This document shows, in pieces, positions 27,863 through 36,320 of a stretch of 53,728 nt of DNA. A program made the position numbers and the translations under genes. Position 1 is the stretch's first letter. Each line of letters opens with the position of its first letter. The notes under the pieces were generated by a model. That model saw only the letters and a program-made list of their open reading frames with translations. It did not search any database and was not told the origin of the DNA. The stretch comes from an uncultured Turicimonas sp. (GTDB taxonomy: Bacteria; Pseudomonadota; Gammaproteobacteria; Burkholderiales; Burkholderiaceae_F): positions 1 to 53,728 of the forward strand of contig CANTYJ010000095.1 in assembly GCA_947854175.1 (NCBI GenBank). Direction: 5' to 3'.

Positions 27863-28780
27863 TTATGGCGTCCGGTTTGTCGGCATCATATTCCAATGTA
27901 ATTTACGGTTTATTGTATCGAAGAAATTATGTGATAAGGGGTGCAAAATGTGGAGCGCATGTTCGTAGGGACGAATTATCAGTTTGTCTCCGACCTTGAT
28001 TTCATTCATGTCCTGCATGTCGTAGTAAAGGCCCGCATCTCTCATATCCAGTAAATCTAGCTCAATAACCGATTCCTGAGCCAGAATTAAGGGACGGTTA
28101 CTCAACGTGTGAGGGGCTACAGAAATCATGAGGATACAGGGAACTGTCGGAGCAATCAGGGGACCTCCGACACTTAAAGCGTAGGCAGTAGAACCGGTAG
28201 GCGTAGAGAAAATGATGCCGTCAGCCCGTTGAGAGCTTAAAGGTAACTTATTGACGGTTACTGAAAAATCAATCATGCCTCCTGAAATTCCACGGCTTAC
28301 ACAGATTTCATTTAAAGCGATGCCGGAATAAATGAGTTTTCCTTCTCTGTATTGCTCTGCCTTCAAGAATATTCTGGAGTCGATGAAATAATGTCCTTCC
28401 AATATTTCATTAATTTCACTATCCATCGTCTCTTTGCAGATGTCTGTAATGAAGCCGAGATGGCCGGTATTAATTCCGACAACCGGTATACGAAACCGCA
28501 CGAGTTTCCGGCATATCCCGAGCATTGTTCCGTCTCCACCGAGAATAATGGCCAAATCGGCTTTTTTACCCATTTCTTCCAATGTATAGCCGACTTTAAA
28601 ACCCATTAGAAAAGCTGCCTCTTTTTCCAAAAGAACAGTCCTGCCGGTTTTTTGGAGCATGGCAATAAGCCTAGTCATTATTTCGATTGGAATATTTTCG
28701 CGTCTGGCAAATACTGCAACGACTTTAAATTCGTTTTGATCAGTCAAAAAAGTTGTATCAGTCAACGTTGGGTTCGACAT
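27863..28780 (-). CDS. nadK: NAD kinase
   Basis: A cytoplasmic ATP-NAD kinase producing NADP, 305 aa. Motifs: GGDGTML (81-87), GINTGHLGFITD (about 104-115), the region with SQRADGIIFSTPTGSTAYALSxGGP (about 186-210) and VAPHTLSNRPL. The ATG at 28780 has AAGG five bases upstream; an upstream TTG at 28801 adds seven residues without family support. The start lies inside the 3' end of the PPTase-like gene (23 nt overlap), so the two are co-translated. Confidence 0.96.
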   Translation of the reverse strand: MSNPTLTDTTFLTDQNEFKVVAVFARRENIPIEIMTRLIAMLQKTGRTVLLEKEAAFLMGFKVGYTLEEMGKKADLAIILGGDGTMLGICRKLVRFRIPVVGINTGHLGFITDICKETMDSEINEILEGHYFIDSRIFLKAEQYREGKLIYSGIALNEICVSRGISGGMIDFSVTVNKLPLSSQRADGIIFSTPTGSTAYALSVGGPLIAPTVPCILMISVAPHTLSNRPLILAQESVIELDLLDMRDAGLYYDMQDMNEIKVGDKLIIRPYEHALHILHPLSHNFFDTINRKLHWNMMPTNRTP

Positions 28781-29453
28781 AGTTACCTTCGAGTAATCCA
28801 ATGGTTTTTTCTTTCGTTCTTATCTCAGTCATTAATGAATTAAGTGCCGGACCTTGAACAGCGATAAGCCAATCAGCAGACTGCCAGAAAGTGAGAGTTT
28901 CATGCAGGGATGCGGTGGAACCGACCACTGTGAGAGCATCCTCATCATTAATAATCAGACGGATCGTCGGATCATTGCGTCTGTACAGACAAATCTGAGC
29001 TGTCCAAAGTTGATAAAAAGCTAACTGAGGATTTGGCTGGCGTTCGATCCAATTCAAAAACAAAGGAGGAAACCGGATTTCTTCCAAGTCATGCAACAGC
29101 CTATTTTCGTTGAGTTTTGTAATTGAAATATTAATTGGGAGCACCGAAAGTGCCACAGCCAAAAACTTTCCGCTCCCATCGATCGAGCAATATTTATAGA
29201 ATCCGCCGGTTAATCGCAGAGAGTTGCTGAAATCCTCATTGAGGATCAGGGTCTTAGTTGGCGGAGGCTGAAGTTGCGGGACCACAGATTTTAAAATCAG
29301 CCGGCTCCAGAGGAACTGCTTCTTTTCTTTTTCTAATAAGGAAAGAGCGTACCTCCGGCTCTCTGAAGAGATATGCTCCTGAAGAATATGGTCAGGAATA
29401 TCCTCTGAAGCATCTGCTACGTAAACGATGGGAGGGGGAAGAAGACTATTCAT
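28758..29453 (-). CDS. 4'-phosphopantetheinyl transferase-like protein with degenerate active site
   Basis: A 231-aa protein with the outline of Sfp/AcpT-type PPTases but without their catalytic signature. SRRYALSLLEKEKKQFLWSR (about 32-51) matches the family helix. YCSIDGSGKFLAVALS (88-103) stands where FNLSHSxGxxAVALS is expected, INISITK (107-113) where VGVDIE is expected, and FYQLWTAQICLYR (146-158) where FFRLWTxKEAxLK is expected. The Mg-binding Asp and Glu and the KEA lysine and glutamate are thus missing. The frame is intact and coupled to nadK and close to a DUF423 gene, so it is not an obvious pseudogene. The call rests on aligned spacing by eye. Confidence 0.6.
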   Translation of the reverse strand: MNSLLPPPIVYVADASEDIPDHILQEHISSESRRYALSLLEKEKKQFLWSRLILKSVVPQLQPPPTKTLILNEDFSNSLRLTGGFYKYCSIDGSGKFLAVALSVLPINISITKLNENRLLHDLEEIRFPPLFLNWIERQPNPQLAFYQLWTAQICLYRRNDPTIRLIINDEDALTVVGSTASLHETLTFWQSADWLIAVQGPALNSLMTEIRTKEKTIGLLEGNYVEPNVD

Positions 29454-29459
29454 ATGAAA

Positions 29460-29852
29460 TTAAAAAATGCTTCTTCTCGGATGAGATGTTAAAGAGGCTA
29501 ATGCAAAGACAACCCAGGCCAAAATCATAAAGCCTCCGCTGATTGGGGTAACCAGCGGCCATGGTCTCCACTGGATAAGAACCAGCAGATAGAGACTGAC
29601 TGAAAAGCCGAGACTGCCGATAAGCAAAAATAATCCTGCCAGATTAACCAGGCTTTCCTTAAAGTGATTAAGGGCCCAGGCAATCGCAAAAAAGCCCAAA
29701 CCGCTGATAAGTTGATACTGAACGGCGTACTCAAAAGCATCAATACTACGTTGAACCGTGACTGTCGCCTGAAGGCCGTGGGCTCCGTAAGCACCGAGTG
29801 CCACACCGGAAGCGAGCATTAATGCGCCGATAAACGTCCAAAGATGTTTCAT
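29460..29852 (-). CDS. DUF423 family membrane protein
   Basis: A 130-aa inner-membrane protein with four hydrophobic helices (about 5-25, 45-62, 70-90 and 99-118). The family start GALMLASGVALGAYGAHGL (about 9-27) and the end GPISGG-like TPISGGFMILAWVVFALASL are characteristic of DUF423 (YgdD). Function is unknown. The gene is packed between fabI (2 nt) and the PPTase-like gene (6 nt). Confidence 0.88.
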   Translation of the reverse strand: MKHLWTFIGALMLASGVALGAYGAHGLQATVTVQRSIDAFEYAVQYQLISGLGFFAIAWALNHFKESLVNLAGLFLLIGSLGFSVSLYLLVLIQWRPWPLVTPISGGFMILAWVVFALASLTSHPRRSIF

Positions 29853-29854
29853 GA

Positions 29855-30643
29855 TTAAGCCTCCATCGGTGCAACGCCAACAGCGTGGAAACCGGCATCA
29901 ACATAAATAACGTCACCGGTGATACCTGAGGAATAATCAGAAAGGAGAAAAGCTGCGGTATTACCGACTTCTTCAATAGTGACTGTGCGTCCAAGCGGTG
30001 CAATATGCTCCATTTCCTTCAGAAGCTTAGAAAAATCTTTAATGCCGCTGGCAGCCAGTGTTTTGATTGGACCGGAAGAAATCGCATTGGCGCGGATTCC
30101 TTTGGGTCCAAGAGATGCAGCCAAATAACGGGTACTTGCTTCAAGAGCAGCCTTTGCTACGCCCATTGTGTTGTAGTTTGGTACCACTCTTTGACTGCCG
30201 ATATAGCTCAGTGTCAGCAAAGAAGAAGGATGTCCTTCCATAAGCGGTAACAGAGCTTTTGCCATTGCGGGAAAAGAATAGGCCGAGATATCTAAAGCAA
30301 TCTTAAATGCTTCTCTGGAAAGTCCGTCGAGGAAATCTCCCTGAATGGCTTCACGAGGTGCAAAACCAATCGAATGGACTGCTCCGTCAAGGGTGCCCCA
30401 GCATTCTTTCAAGGAATCAGCCATTGCTGTAAGCTGTGTATCTTCTGCAACATCAAGCGGAATGACAATATCGCTACCAAATTCCTTAGCAAACTCGGTG
30501 ATACGGCCTAAGAACCTGTCATTCTGATAAGTAAATGCCAACTGAGCACCCTCGCGGTGGCATGCCTGAGCGATACCGTAGGCGATGGAACGGTTTGAAA
30601 GAACTCCTGTAAGGAGAATTTTTTTGTTCTGTAGTAATCCCAT
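29855..30643 (-). CDS. fabI: Enoyl-[acyl-carrier-protein] reductase (NADH)
   Basis: A short-chain dehydrogenase-fold enzyme doing the last step of each fatty acid elongation cycle and the target of triclosan. From ATG 30643 it is 262 aa and starts MGLLQNKKILLTGVLSNRSI, the usual FabI start. The catalytic triad spacing Tyr-x9-Tyr-x6-Lys is seen in SYIGSQRVVPNYNTMGVAKAA (about 145-165, with one residue more than quoted motifs). An in-frame TTG at 30673 would add ten residues. No Shine-Dalgarno sequence is visible before ATG 30643, which is odd for such a highly used gene. It precedes the DUF423 gene by 2 nt. Confidence 0.95.
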   Translation of the reverse strand: MGLLQNKKILLTGVLSNRSIAYGIAQACHREGAQLAFTYQNDRFLGRITEFAKEFGSDIVIPLDVAEDTQLTAMADSLKECWGTLDGAVHSIGFAPREAIQGDFLDGLSREAFKIALDISAYSFPAMAKALLPLMEGHPSSLLTLSYIGSQRVVPNYNTMGVAKAALEASTRYLAASLGPKGIRANAISSGPIKTLAASGIKDFSKLLKEMEHIAPLGRTVTIEEVGNTAAFLLSDYSSGITGDVIYVDAGFHAVGVAPMEA

Positions 30644-30707
30644 AATATCGAAAACACTATTTGTTTTAGTCAATTATGGGATATTAAGCGACTTTTAGGT
30701 TTTTTGT

Positions 30708-32450
30708 TTACTTGAGCCTTAATTTCTGACCCGGTTTTAGATTTGTACCCGAAATATTATTCAATTTTTTCAGCTGATTAACTGATAAATTGGCTGATGT
30801 TGCAATCGAGAATAAAGTATCCCCACGTTTAACAACGTAGCTTGCCCTTTTTGACAAGGGTCTGGATTTAACTCTGCGTTCCACGGATGCCGGCAGTTTT
30901 TCCAAAACAACCGTTTTCTTTGGAGAGATGCCTTCTGAGTTGATGGCTAAACGGGTTCCGACGGCAATATTATTGCCAGAAATGTTGTTGGCATTACGAA
31001 TTGCAGAGACCGGCACATTAAATCTTGAAGCGATGTTGTATAACGTGTCTCCCCGTCTGACCACATAAAAACGTGTTGAGTTTTCTGAAGATGCAACTGG
31101 ATTGACGGGTTGATGCTGCGCAACCTGTCTTGTTCTGATCGGAACATTAACCACCAGCCTTTGACCTACTTTCAAGCGACGCGATTTCAGGTGATTTGAC
31201 TGCATAATCACGGACGGTTTGACTCCCAGACGCTTAGCGACTCTCTGGAGCGTATCTCCTTTACGGACGCGGTAAGAAATGCGCCGGTAGTCCTGAGCCA
31301 GGCTAAAATTAGCTGAAATTGTGTCTGATGAGATGTCTTCAGCATCATCGATACCAATTGCTTTACTGACCAGCAGCAAGGATCCCGGTTTTACACGGCG
31401 TCCTGCGGGTATCTGATTAGCTTCTCTGAGCTGTTGCTCTGTCATATGAGCTTTCGTGGCAATAGACAGCAGGGTGTCCTGCGGCATTACACGATAAGTC
31501 GTCCAGCTCGACAGTGGTTTTCCGGATGTTCTGAAAGCAATGAGGTTTTCAACAAAGCTATCAATTTTATCAGCCGGGATTAACATCGAATGGTGGTGGG
31601 AAGCCACAATTACCGGACGATTGAACGACGGATTTAAAGTATTGAACTCGGACTCTTTCATATCGGCAAGTTCAGCGGCTTTTTTGACATCGATATCCTG
31701 TTCCTTAAAGATCTGGATAAAGGATGGTTCGTTGTAAATTGTCGGTAATTTAACGCCGTACTTCTGAGGGTTAGAAACAATTTCTTTAATTGCCTGCAGT
31801 TTCGGATAGTAATTTCTGGTTTCAGCCGGCATTTTTAGAGACATGTAATCAGCCGGTTTACCGGCAGCCTGATTACGTTTGATTTGACGGCGAATATTTC
31901 CTTCTCCCCAGTTATAAGCGGCTAAAGCTAACTGCCAGTCTCCGAATTCGTCATAAAGACGTTGAAGATAAGTCAGTGCAGCAGATGTACTTTCCAAAAT
32001 ATCGTAACGCTCATCTTTCCATAACGTCTGATCCAAGTCGTAATGTTTACCGGTTGCCGGCATGAACTGCCAGAGACCGGCGGCTTTTGCCCTGGATTTT
32101 GCATTGGTAACGAATGCACTTTCAACAAAGGGTAGAAGAGCTAACTCGGTCGGCATTTTTCTGTTGTCGACTTCCTCGATAATGTGATAGAGGTAATTAG
32201 AAGAACGGTTAGCCATCCGGTTGATGTAATCGGGGCGTGCAAGATATTTTCTTAGATTTTCTTTAACGACTGCATTATCCATATCCGGAATTTTGAATCC
32301 GTCCCGGATTCTGCTCCACACAGTGTAAAAGTCATCATCCTGGGCCGCTGAAGTTTCAATGATATCCGGAACCTTAGGCTCCTGAGAGTAGCCCAAAGAA
32401 GGAAGAAGAACCGCCATTGCCAGGCAAATGAGTTTTAATCTTGACAACAT
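30708..32450 (-). CDS. mltD: Membrane-bound lytic murein transglycosylase D
   Basis: A periplasmic lytic transglycosylase that cuts glycan strands of peptidoglycan. A signal peptide (1-22, GYS) is followed by the SLT domain (about 95-215) with the catalytic Glu in LPFVESAF near 111, then GLWQFMPATGKHYDL and LAAYNWGEGNI. Four LysM-type repeats follow, each with a (Q/G)DTLxxIA-like core, near 340, 394, 468 and 540 (MPQDTLLSIA, RKGDTLQRVA, RRGDTLYNIA, KRGDTLFSIA). At 580 aa it has more LysM repeats than E. coli MltD. No lipobox is seen, unlike E. coli. It lies 65 nt upstream of fabI and diverges from the methyltransferase gene. Confidence 0.94.
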   Translation of the reverse strand: MLSRLKLICLAMAVLLPSLGYSQEPKVPDIIETSAAQDDDFYTVWSRIRDGFKIPDMDNAVVKENLRKYLARPDYINRMANRSSNYLYHIIEEVDNRKMPTELALLPFVESAFVTNAKSRAKAAGLWQFMPATGKHYDLDQTLWKDERYDILESTSAALTYLQRLYDEFGDWQLALAAYNWGEGNIRRQIKRNQAAGKPADYMSLKMPAETRNYYPKLQAIKEIVSNPQKYGVKLPTIYNEPSFIQIFKEQDIDVKKAAELADMKESEFNTLNPSFNRPVIVASHHHSMLIPADKIDSFVENLIAFRTSGKPLSSWTTYRVMPQDTLLSIATKAHMTEQQLREANQIPAGRRVKPGSLLLVSKAIGIDDAEDISSDTISANFSLAQDYRRISYRVRKGDTLQRVAKRLGVKPSVIMQSNHLKSRRLKVGQRLVVNVPIRTRQVAQHQPVNPVASSENSTRFYVVRRGDTLYNIASRFNVPVSAIRNANNISGNNIAVGTRLAINSEGISPKKTVVLEKLPASVERRVKSRPLSKRASYVVKRGDTLFSIATSANLSVNQLKKLNNISGTNLKPGQKLRLK

Positions 32451-32536
32451 TCTGATTACGACGAGTTTGAAGGAATAAGTTAAACTGCAATGATAGTTTA
32501 ACTTTCGCTGAACTTAGACTGTTCCCGGGTTAATTT

Positions 32537-33283
32537 ATGGACGAACTGCTTGATTTAGACACTTTTTACCGCACCTGTCTGGGCCGATACTGTCTTCAAT
32601 GGGAGCAGAAGGAATATGACAAACTGGTTGCCGACTGTTTTGGCTACAATGCCCTGCAGCTCGGTGCTCCCAGCATTGATTTTCTACGTAACAACAGAAT
32701 TAAATATAAAATCATCGCAGATAAAGGTTTCAGGAATCTGACCCATGTACCGGACATCTCCAGCTCAAGAGTCAGTTTACAAATGGAGATGTTACCTTTT
32801 GATACGGAATGCATGGATTTGGTTGTTTTGCCACATTGTCTGGAACTGGCAGAAGATCCTCACAGTGCATTAAGAGAGGTATCACGAGTTTTAATTCCGG
32901 GGGGACGCGTTGTGTTAACCGGTTTTAATCTAACCAGTTTGTGGGGACTTAGAGTTGCGATGCAGAAGTTTGGTGCAAAACGATTTTTACCTGCACGTAA
33001 TTTCATGACAGTTGTTCAGATCCGGGACTGGTTTCAGCTTTTATCTTTCCGGGTGGACAGAGGTGCCTTCGGTTGTTATGCCGGCTATAAACCCGGTAAA
33101 GAAATAAAAACTGAAAGTTGGATTGAAAAAGCAGGGGATCGGTGGTGGCCTCAATGTGGAGCTTTATATATGCTTAGCGCTGTTAAAGAGGTCCGGCGTC
33201 CCGCATTTGTTGGCAAAATTCAAAAACAAAAATTTTTCTTTGGCGGTACAAAAGCCGGCGTGGAATCAAATAAACAAGGATAG
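32537..33283 (+). CDS. Class I SAM-dependent methyltransferase
   Basis: A 248-aa Methyltransf_11-type protein encoded directly before rnhA, the YafS-like position. The core region has the post-I/II segment LPFDTECMDLVVLPHCLELAEDPHSALREVSRVLIPGG (quoted only in outline here; about residues 92-130), the typical end of a class I methyltransferase sheet. Motif I is weak: QLGAPSIDFL replaces the glycine-rich loop. The substrate is unknown; relatives occur in glyoxalase/rnhA neighbourhoods. The rnhA start lies 2 nt behind its stop. Confidence 0.82.
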   Translation: MDELLDLDTFYRTCLGRYCLQWEQKEYDKLVADCFGYNALQLGAPSIDFLRNNRIKYKIIADKGFRNLTHVPDISSSRVSLQMEMLPFDTECMDLVVLPHCLELAEDPHSALREVSRVLIPGGRVVLTGFNLTSLWGLRVAMQKFGAKRFLPARNFMTVVQIRDWFQLLSFRVDRGAFGCYAGYKPGKEIKTESWIEKAGDRWWPQCGALYMLSAVKEVRRPAFVGKIQKQKFFFGGTKAGVESNKQG

Positions 33284-33285
33284 GA

Positions 33286-33741
33286 ATGTCAAAAGAAGAC
33301 GTTATAGAGATCTGGACAGACGGAGCCAGCAAAGGCAATCCAGGAGTTGGTGGTTGGGGAGCCTTTCTAAAATGGAAGGGGCACACAAAAGAATTATGGG
33401 GAGGAAATCCGAGCTGTACCAACAATCAAATGGAATTAACGGCACCAACAGAAGCTTTGAAGCTGTTGAAACGTCCGTGTAAAGTGATTTTGTACACGGA
33501 TTCTCAATATGTCCAAAACGGAATTACCAAGTGGATCCATGGTTGGATGAAAAAAGGCTGGAAGAGCTCCACTAATACCCCTGTTAAAAACGTTGAGTTA
33601 TGGAAAGCACTCTATGCGGAAACGCAAAAGCATAATATTGAGTGGAAATGGGTGAAAGGGCACGACGGCATTGAAGGCAATGAAATGGCAGATATGCTTG
33701 CAAACCGGGGTGCTGAAGAGGCCGGTACAAAGAAGTTTTAG
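33286..33741 (+). CDS. rnhA: Ribonuclease HI
   Basis: Degrades the RNA strand of RNA-DNA hybrids, 151 aa, normal length. Catalytic acids are all present: Asp 12 in WTDGAS, Glu 50 in NNQMEL, Asp 72 in YTDSQY and Asp 136 in NEMADMLAN, with His 126 in KGHDGIEGN. The basic protrusion KWIHGWMKKGWK is of the E. coli type. It is coupled to the methyltransferase gene. No dnaQ follows; instead a tRNA gene and an accessory region begin. Confidence 0.96.
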   Translation: MSKEDVIEIWTDGASKGNPGVGGWGAFLKWKGHTKELWGGNPSCTNNQMELTAPTEALKLLKRPCKVILYTDSQYVQNGITKWIHGWMKKGWKSSTNTPVKNVELWKALYAETQKHNIEWKWVKGHDGIEGNEMADMLANRGAEEAGTKKF

Positions 33742-33807
33742 TTAACTTTATCGTTCTTAAAGAAAATAGAAAAAAGTCGTTGTATACTTTCGTTTCCAAA
33801 AACAAGT

Positions 33808-33882
33808 GCACGGTTAGCTCAGGGGTAGAGCATCGCCTTCACACGGCGGGGGTCACTGGTTCAAAACCAGTATCGTGCACCA
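33808..33882 (+). tRNA. tRNA-Val(CAC)
   Basis: Folds as a 75-nt tRNA: acceptor GCACGGT/ATCGTGC, D arm GCTC-AGGGGTA-GAGC, anticodon arm TCGCC-TTCACAC-GGCGG with anticodon CAC, T arm CTGG-TTCAAAA-CCAG, encoded CCA at 33880-33882. A TATACT box lies 19 nt upstream. It marks the border between housekeeping genes and the decayed accessory region. Confidence 0.95.
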
Positions 33883-34374
33883 GTCCTTATTAACACTTTG
33901 AGCAAACTCGGTTTTTCATTTATGCGAACTGAGTTGTTTAGACTCTGATTTAGCACATACAGAACTTCTTTAGAACTCAATTTCGTCCAAAAAACGTTTT
34001 TTAAATCGTTCTTACTTTTTGCTTTAAAACCGCTAAAGGAAATAGTTCTTCTGAGTAAAACGCTTCCGGGTAAATGGAAGTAGCAGTATGACCTCAACAG
34101 AAAAATGTTTTAAAACTTTTAACAGCCGGACTATAGATATAGTTTTTTGAAGCAAAACTACAATAAAGTCCGAAACAAGGCGACAGCGCGCACTCTCTCA
34201 AACAAATAATTGAGTCAAAAAGGAACAAGACTTTTGGGCTTAGTCGGTGGTTAAATAAGTTTTAGAAAGACAAGAGGGGCCAAAAATCAAAATAAATATT
34301 TCCTGTCACCAGGACTAAGAGAAACCTCTCTTTTTAAATTGGCATAGAAGAAGATAACAAGTGCTTAAAACTGA
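33883..34374. other. Non-coding stretch behind tRNA-Val
   Basis: About 490 bases without a recognisable gene. A weak hairpin AACTC/GAGTT (about 33906-33936) may end the tRNA transcript. The rest is A/T-rich, has stops in all frames and resembles decayed coding DNA, in keeping with the pseudogenes that follow. No repeat of the tRNA 3' end was seen. Confidence 0.45.
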
Positions 34375-34635
34375 CTACAGTATCGTAGATGGATCAACGT
34401 GCTGATTGAATTCATCTTCGGCGCAAAGCTTCAGTTCAAGAGTTGCCTTCCCTATAGGCTTTTTTAGCGATTTTTGTAGCATTTTCATATCCCACAAGCG
34501 GCGATAAAGCGGTAACAAGCATCAGAGACTTTCGCGGAGCTTATCTTTATTGGCAATAATCCCGTTAACACAGCGAATTGTGAAAGAGTGCATGTAGCCC
34601 GATAAAAGCCGAATACTCTGATTCATGTTGTAAGC
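34375..34635 (-). pseudogene. Remnant of class II fumarase (C-terminal part)
   Basis: Read on the minus strand, three frames together give the C-terminal part of a FumC-type fumarase: NMNQSIRLLSGYMHSFTIRC followed by [15 protein letters not shown], then (shifted) [20 protein letters not shown], then (shifted again) [20 protein letters not shown] before a TAG at 34375-34377. These match the family segments around NLxQSIRLLxDAxxSF, VNGIxAN, LVTALxPxIGYExAxxIAK and the C-terminal helix. At least two frameshifts are present. The N-terminal two thirds, including the GSSxMPxKxNP loop, is missing or unrecognisable. The source may have been fumarase or a close relative such as aspartase. Confidence 0.7.
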
Positions 34636-34806
34636 TATCAAGGCTTAGCACCTTATTAGTAAACCAAATAGCGTAGAGGCTGGTTAGGCTGTTGGATGTT
34701 TGATTGAATTAACCGCGCCTGATTGGCCGATCGTTAAAAGCAGAAAAGAACTCTTTCCATACTGTTAATAAGACTCTAACTGTATTCTTGTTTTCCATTT
34801 TCATGC

Positions 34807-34980
34807 CTAATTCGTTGTCTTAATGGATGGCGCCAGTGCTTTTGAGACAGGCGAATGCAGTTTTAGCCATTTTTCAAAAACCTCCACAAGCGGCTTTCTC
34901 GGATAAGCGACACGTTTCCCGCGGCCAAGCGCTTTATGTCCGTCTCCTTCGTGAGTAAGAAAAGTGTTTGTGATCATGCG
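34807..34980 (-). pseudogene. Remnant of a TAP-like alpha/beta hydrolase (C-terminal tail)
   Basis: The minus-strand frame ending in TAG at 34807-34809 reads MITNTFLTHEGDGHKALGRG, followed by KRVAYPRKPLVEVFEKWL. The core THEGDGHKALGRG resembles the C-terminal TxxGDGHTAYGRG segment, with the catalytic His, of TAP-like (tripeptidyl aminopeptidase-type) hydrolases, where CVDxAVxxYL would follow. Upstream sequence no longer reads through. Only about 55 residues are recognisable, so the call is tentative. Confidence 0.4.
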
Positions 34981-35339
34981 ATGAGCTTTATTGAATAGTT
35001 AGGATACAATTTTTGAAAATATTTCTCTACGGCAGAATAATTCGGAGATCGAATAGATCCCATAGCACCTGACTTCTTCTAGTTGTTTTCGAAGACTCAT
35101 AGATTAAAGGATGGAGCTATTTTTGTTTGTAATCCTCGGTACAAGTTCCTTTTTTTGTTGCCTTAACATACAAATTAAAGAAGAACCGAAAAACTTTCTA
35201 AATCCTTTTACTTTGTTGGTTAATTCCAATGAGGCCGCAACTATGAATGGAACAGAATTGGAGACACCAGAATCAAAAGACTCAATCCTGAGCCAAAGTG
35301 TGAACTCTGTTTTCTTCCGCGGCTTGAGATCCTCTTCGG
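34981..35339. other. Decayed stretch, no gene recognised
   Basis: About 360 bases between the hydrolase remnant and the EptA remnant. Short open frames exist on both strands (for example 35104-35352), but none has a ribosome binding site or a recognisable product. The right end may include the original C terminus of the EptA gene. Confidence 0.4.
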
Positions 35340-36225
35340 CAAGACGCCGCAAAGTCGTTTTTTGCTCGTAAGTTGATGAGTGAACGTCTAAGAGTCATAG
35401 TAAGGAAGAAAAGAGCTGATCGTGAGAGACTTCTTCAAGGGCTTTTTCTCTGAGACATGTTTCGTTGATTCCCATTCGTTTTTCAAAACCTTTGGACAGC
35501 CAAAGCATCATCGGAATCTCCCTTTGTTCTTTAGGGGCGAAAAGTTCCGTGCGCCGTGAAGGTAAAGATTGTTCTCACCCAAACTTTCTCCGTGATTGCT
35601 GACATAAGGGAGTCCGGTGTCATAGTTCCGCAAGCCTTTTAACCAGTCAATTAAAACGGCTAAAAAGTGATCGGTATATAGAATCTCATTATCATAGGCA
35701 TTCGCTATCTCCTCGCGTGTATAGTTATTAAGTTTTTCGTCCTTGCAGACTGGCTTGAATATCTCAAAAGAAGAGGGATAGCAGCGGTAATAAGCCGGTC
35801 CGTGATTTCCCGGCTGATGCATAAATACCACCGTTGTTTGATCAGTGTTCAAAATCTTATGAGTATCGATTCCCGCTAGTAGGGCCTCGTCCATGCATCT
35901 TGAACCGGCGCATAGAGAAGGAGCTTTGTTCTTATCTATTTTGAGAGATTCAACTCCGTTGCAGACTCCTTTGCATCCGGATTGGTTATCTATCCAGAAT
36001 ACATTTAAACCCGCTCTTTTGAGAATCGGCAGAAGACTTTTTTCGAGCAGGATACGAGCGCGATCGTAATTTTCTCTTCCTACCCGGCTGAACATACAGG
36101 GAAACATCCGTGCTTGTTTCGCAAGAAATCGTTTTCTTAAAAGAAATTACGTTTCTGGCTTTTAGTTGAGGGGTGGTATTACGTTTATATCTACCTAGCC
36201 CCCATCCATCAGCTCCGTAAATTAA
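35340..36225 (-). pseudogene. Phosphoethanolamine-lipid A transferase (EptA/MCR family), decayed
   Basis: The catalytic domain of an EptA-type enzyme, which adds phosphoethanolamine to lipid A and lowers polymyxin binding, can be followed in pieces: YKRNTTPQLKARNVISFKKT with the Thr region SCETSTDVSL, then shifted PCMFSRVGRENYD, FWIDNQSGCKGVC, HGPAYYRCYP, AYDNEILYTDHFLA, NHGESLGENNLYLHG, then shifted PKEQREIPMMLWLSKGFEKR and SHDQLFSSLL, a TGA, and LLDVHSSTYE. Lesions: a frameshift near 36100, another near 35525-35545, and TGA where GGA is expected near 35400. The zinc-ligand motif DHGESLG reads NHGESLG (35581-35601). The N-terminal membrane domain is mostly lost. The matching spacing across more than 250 residues makes the family firm. 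Confidence 0.85.
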
Positions 36226-36320
36226 TTGATAAACCTTTTGAAGAACCTTTGATAGTGACAAGACATGGTTATGGCTGGGCCGTAAGGAAAGAACAAACAC
36301 CAAATAGAGACAAATAAAAA

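Noticed and set aside
34800..35000. IS66-like transposase tail
   Set aside because: The segment KPLVEVFEKWL first suggested IS66, but the preceding THEGDGHKALGRG fits TAP-like hydrolases better and no IS66 DDE or ends were found.
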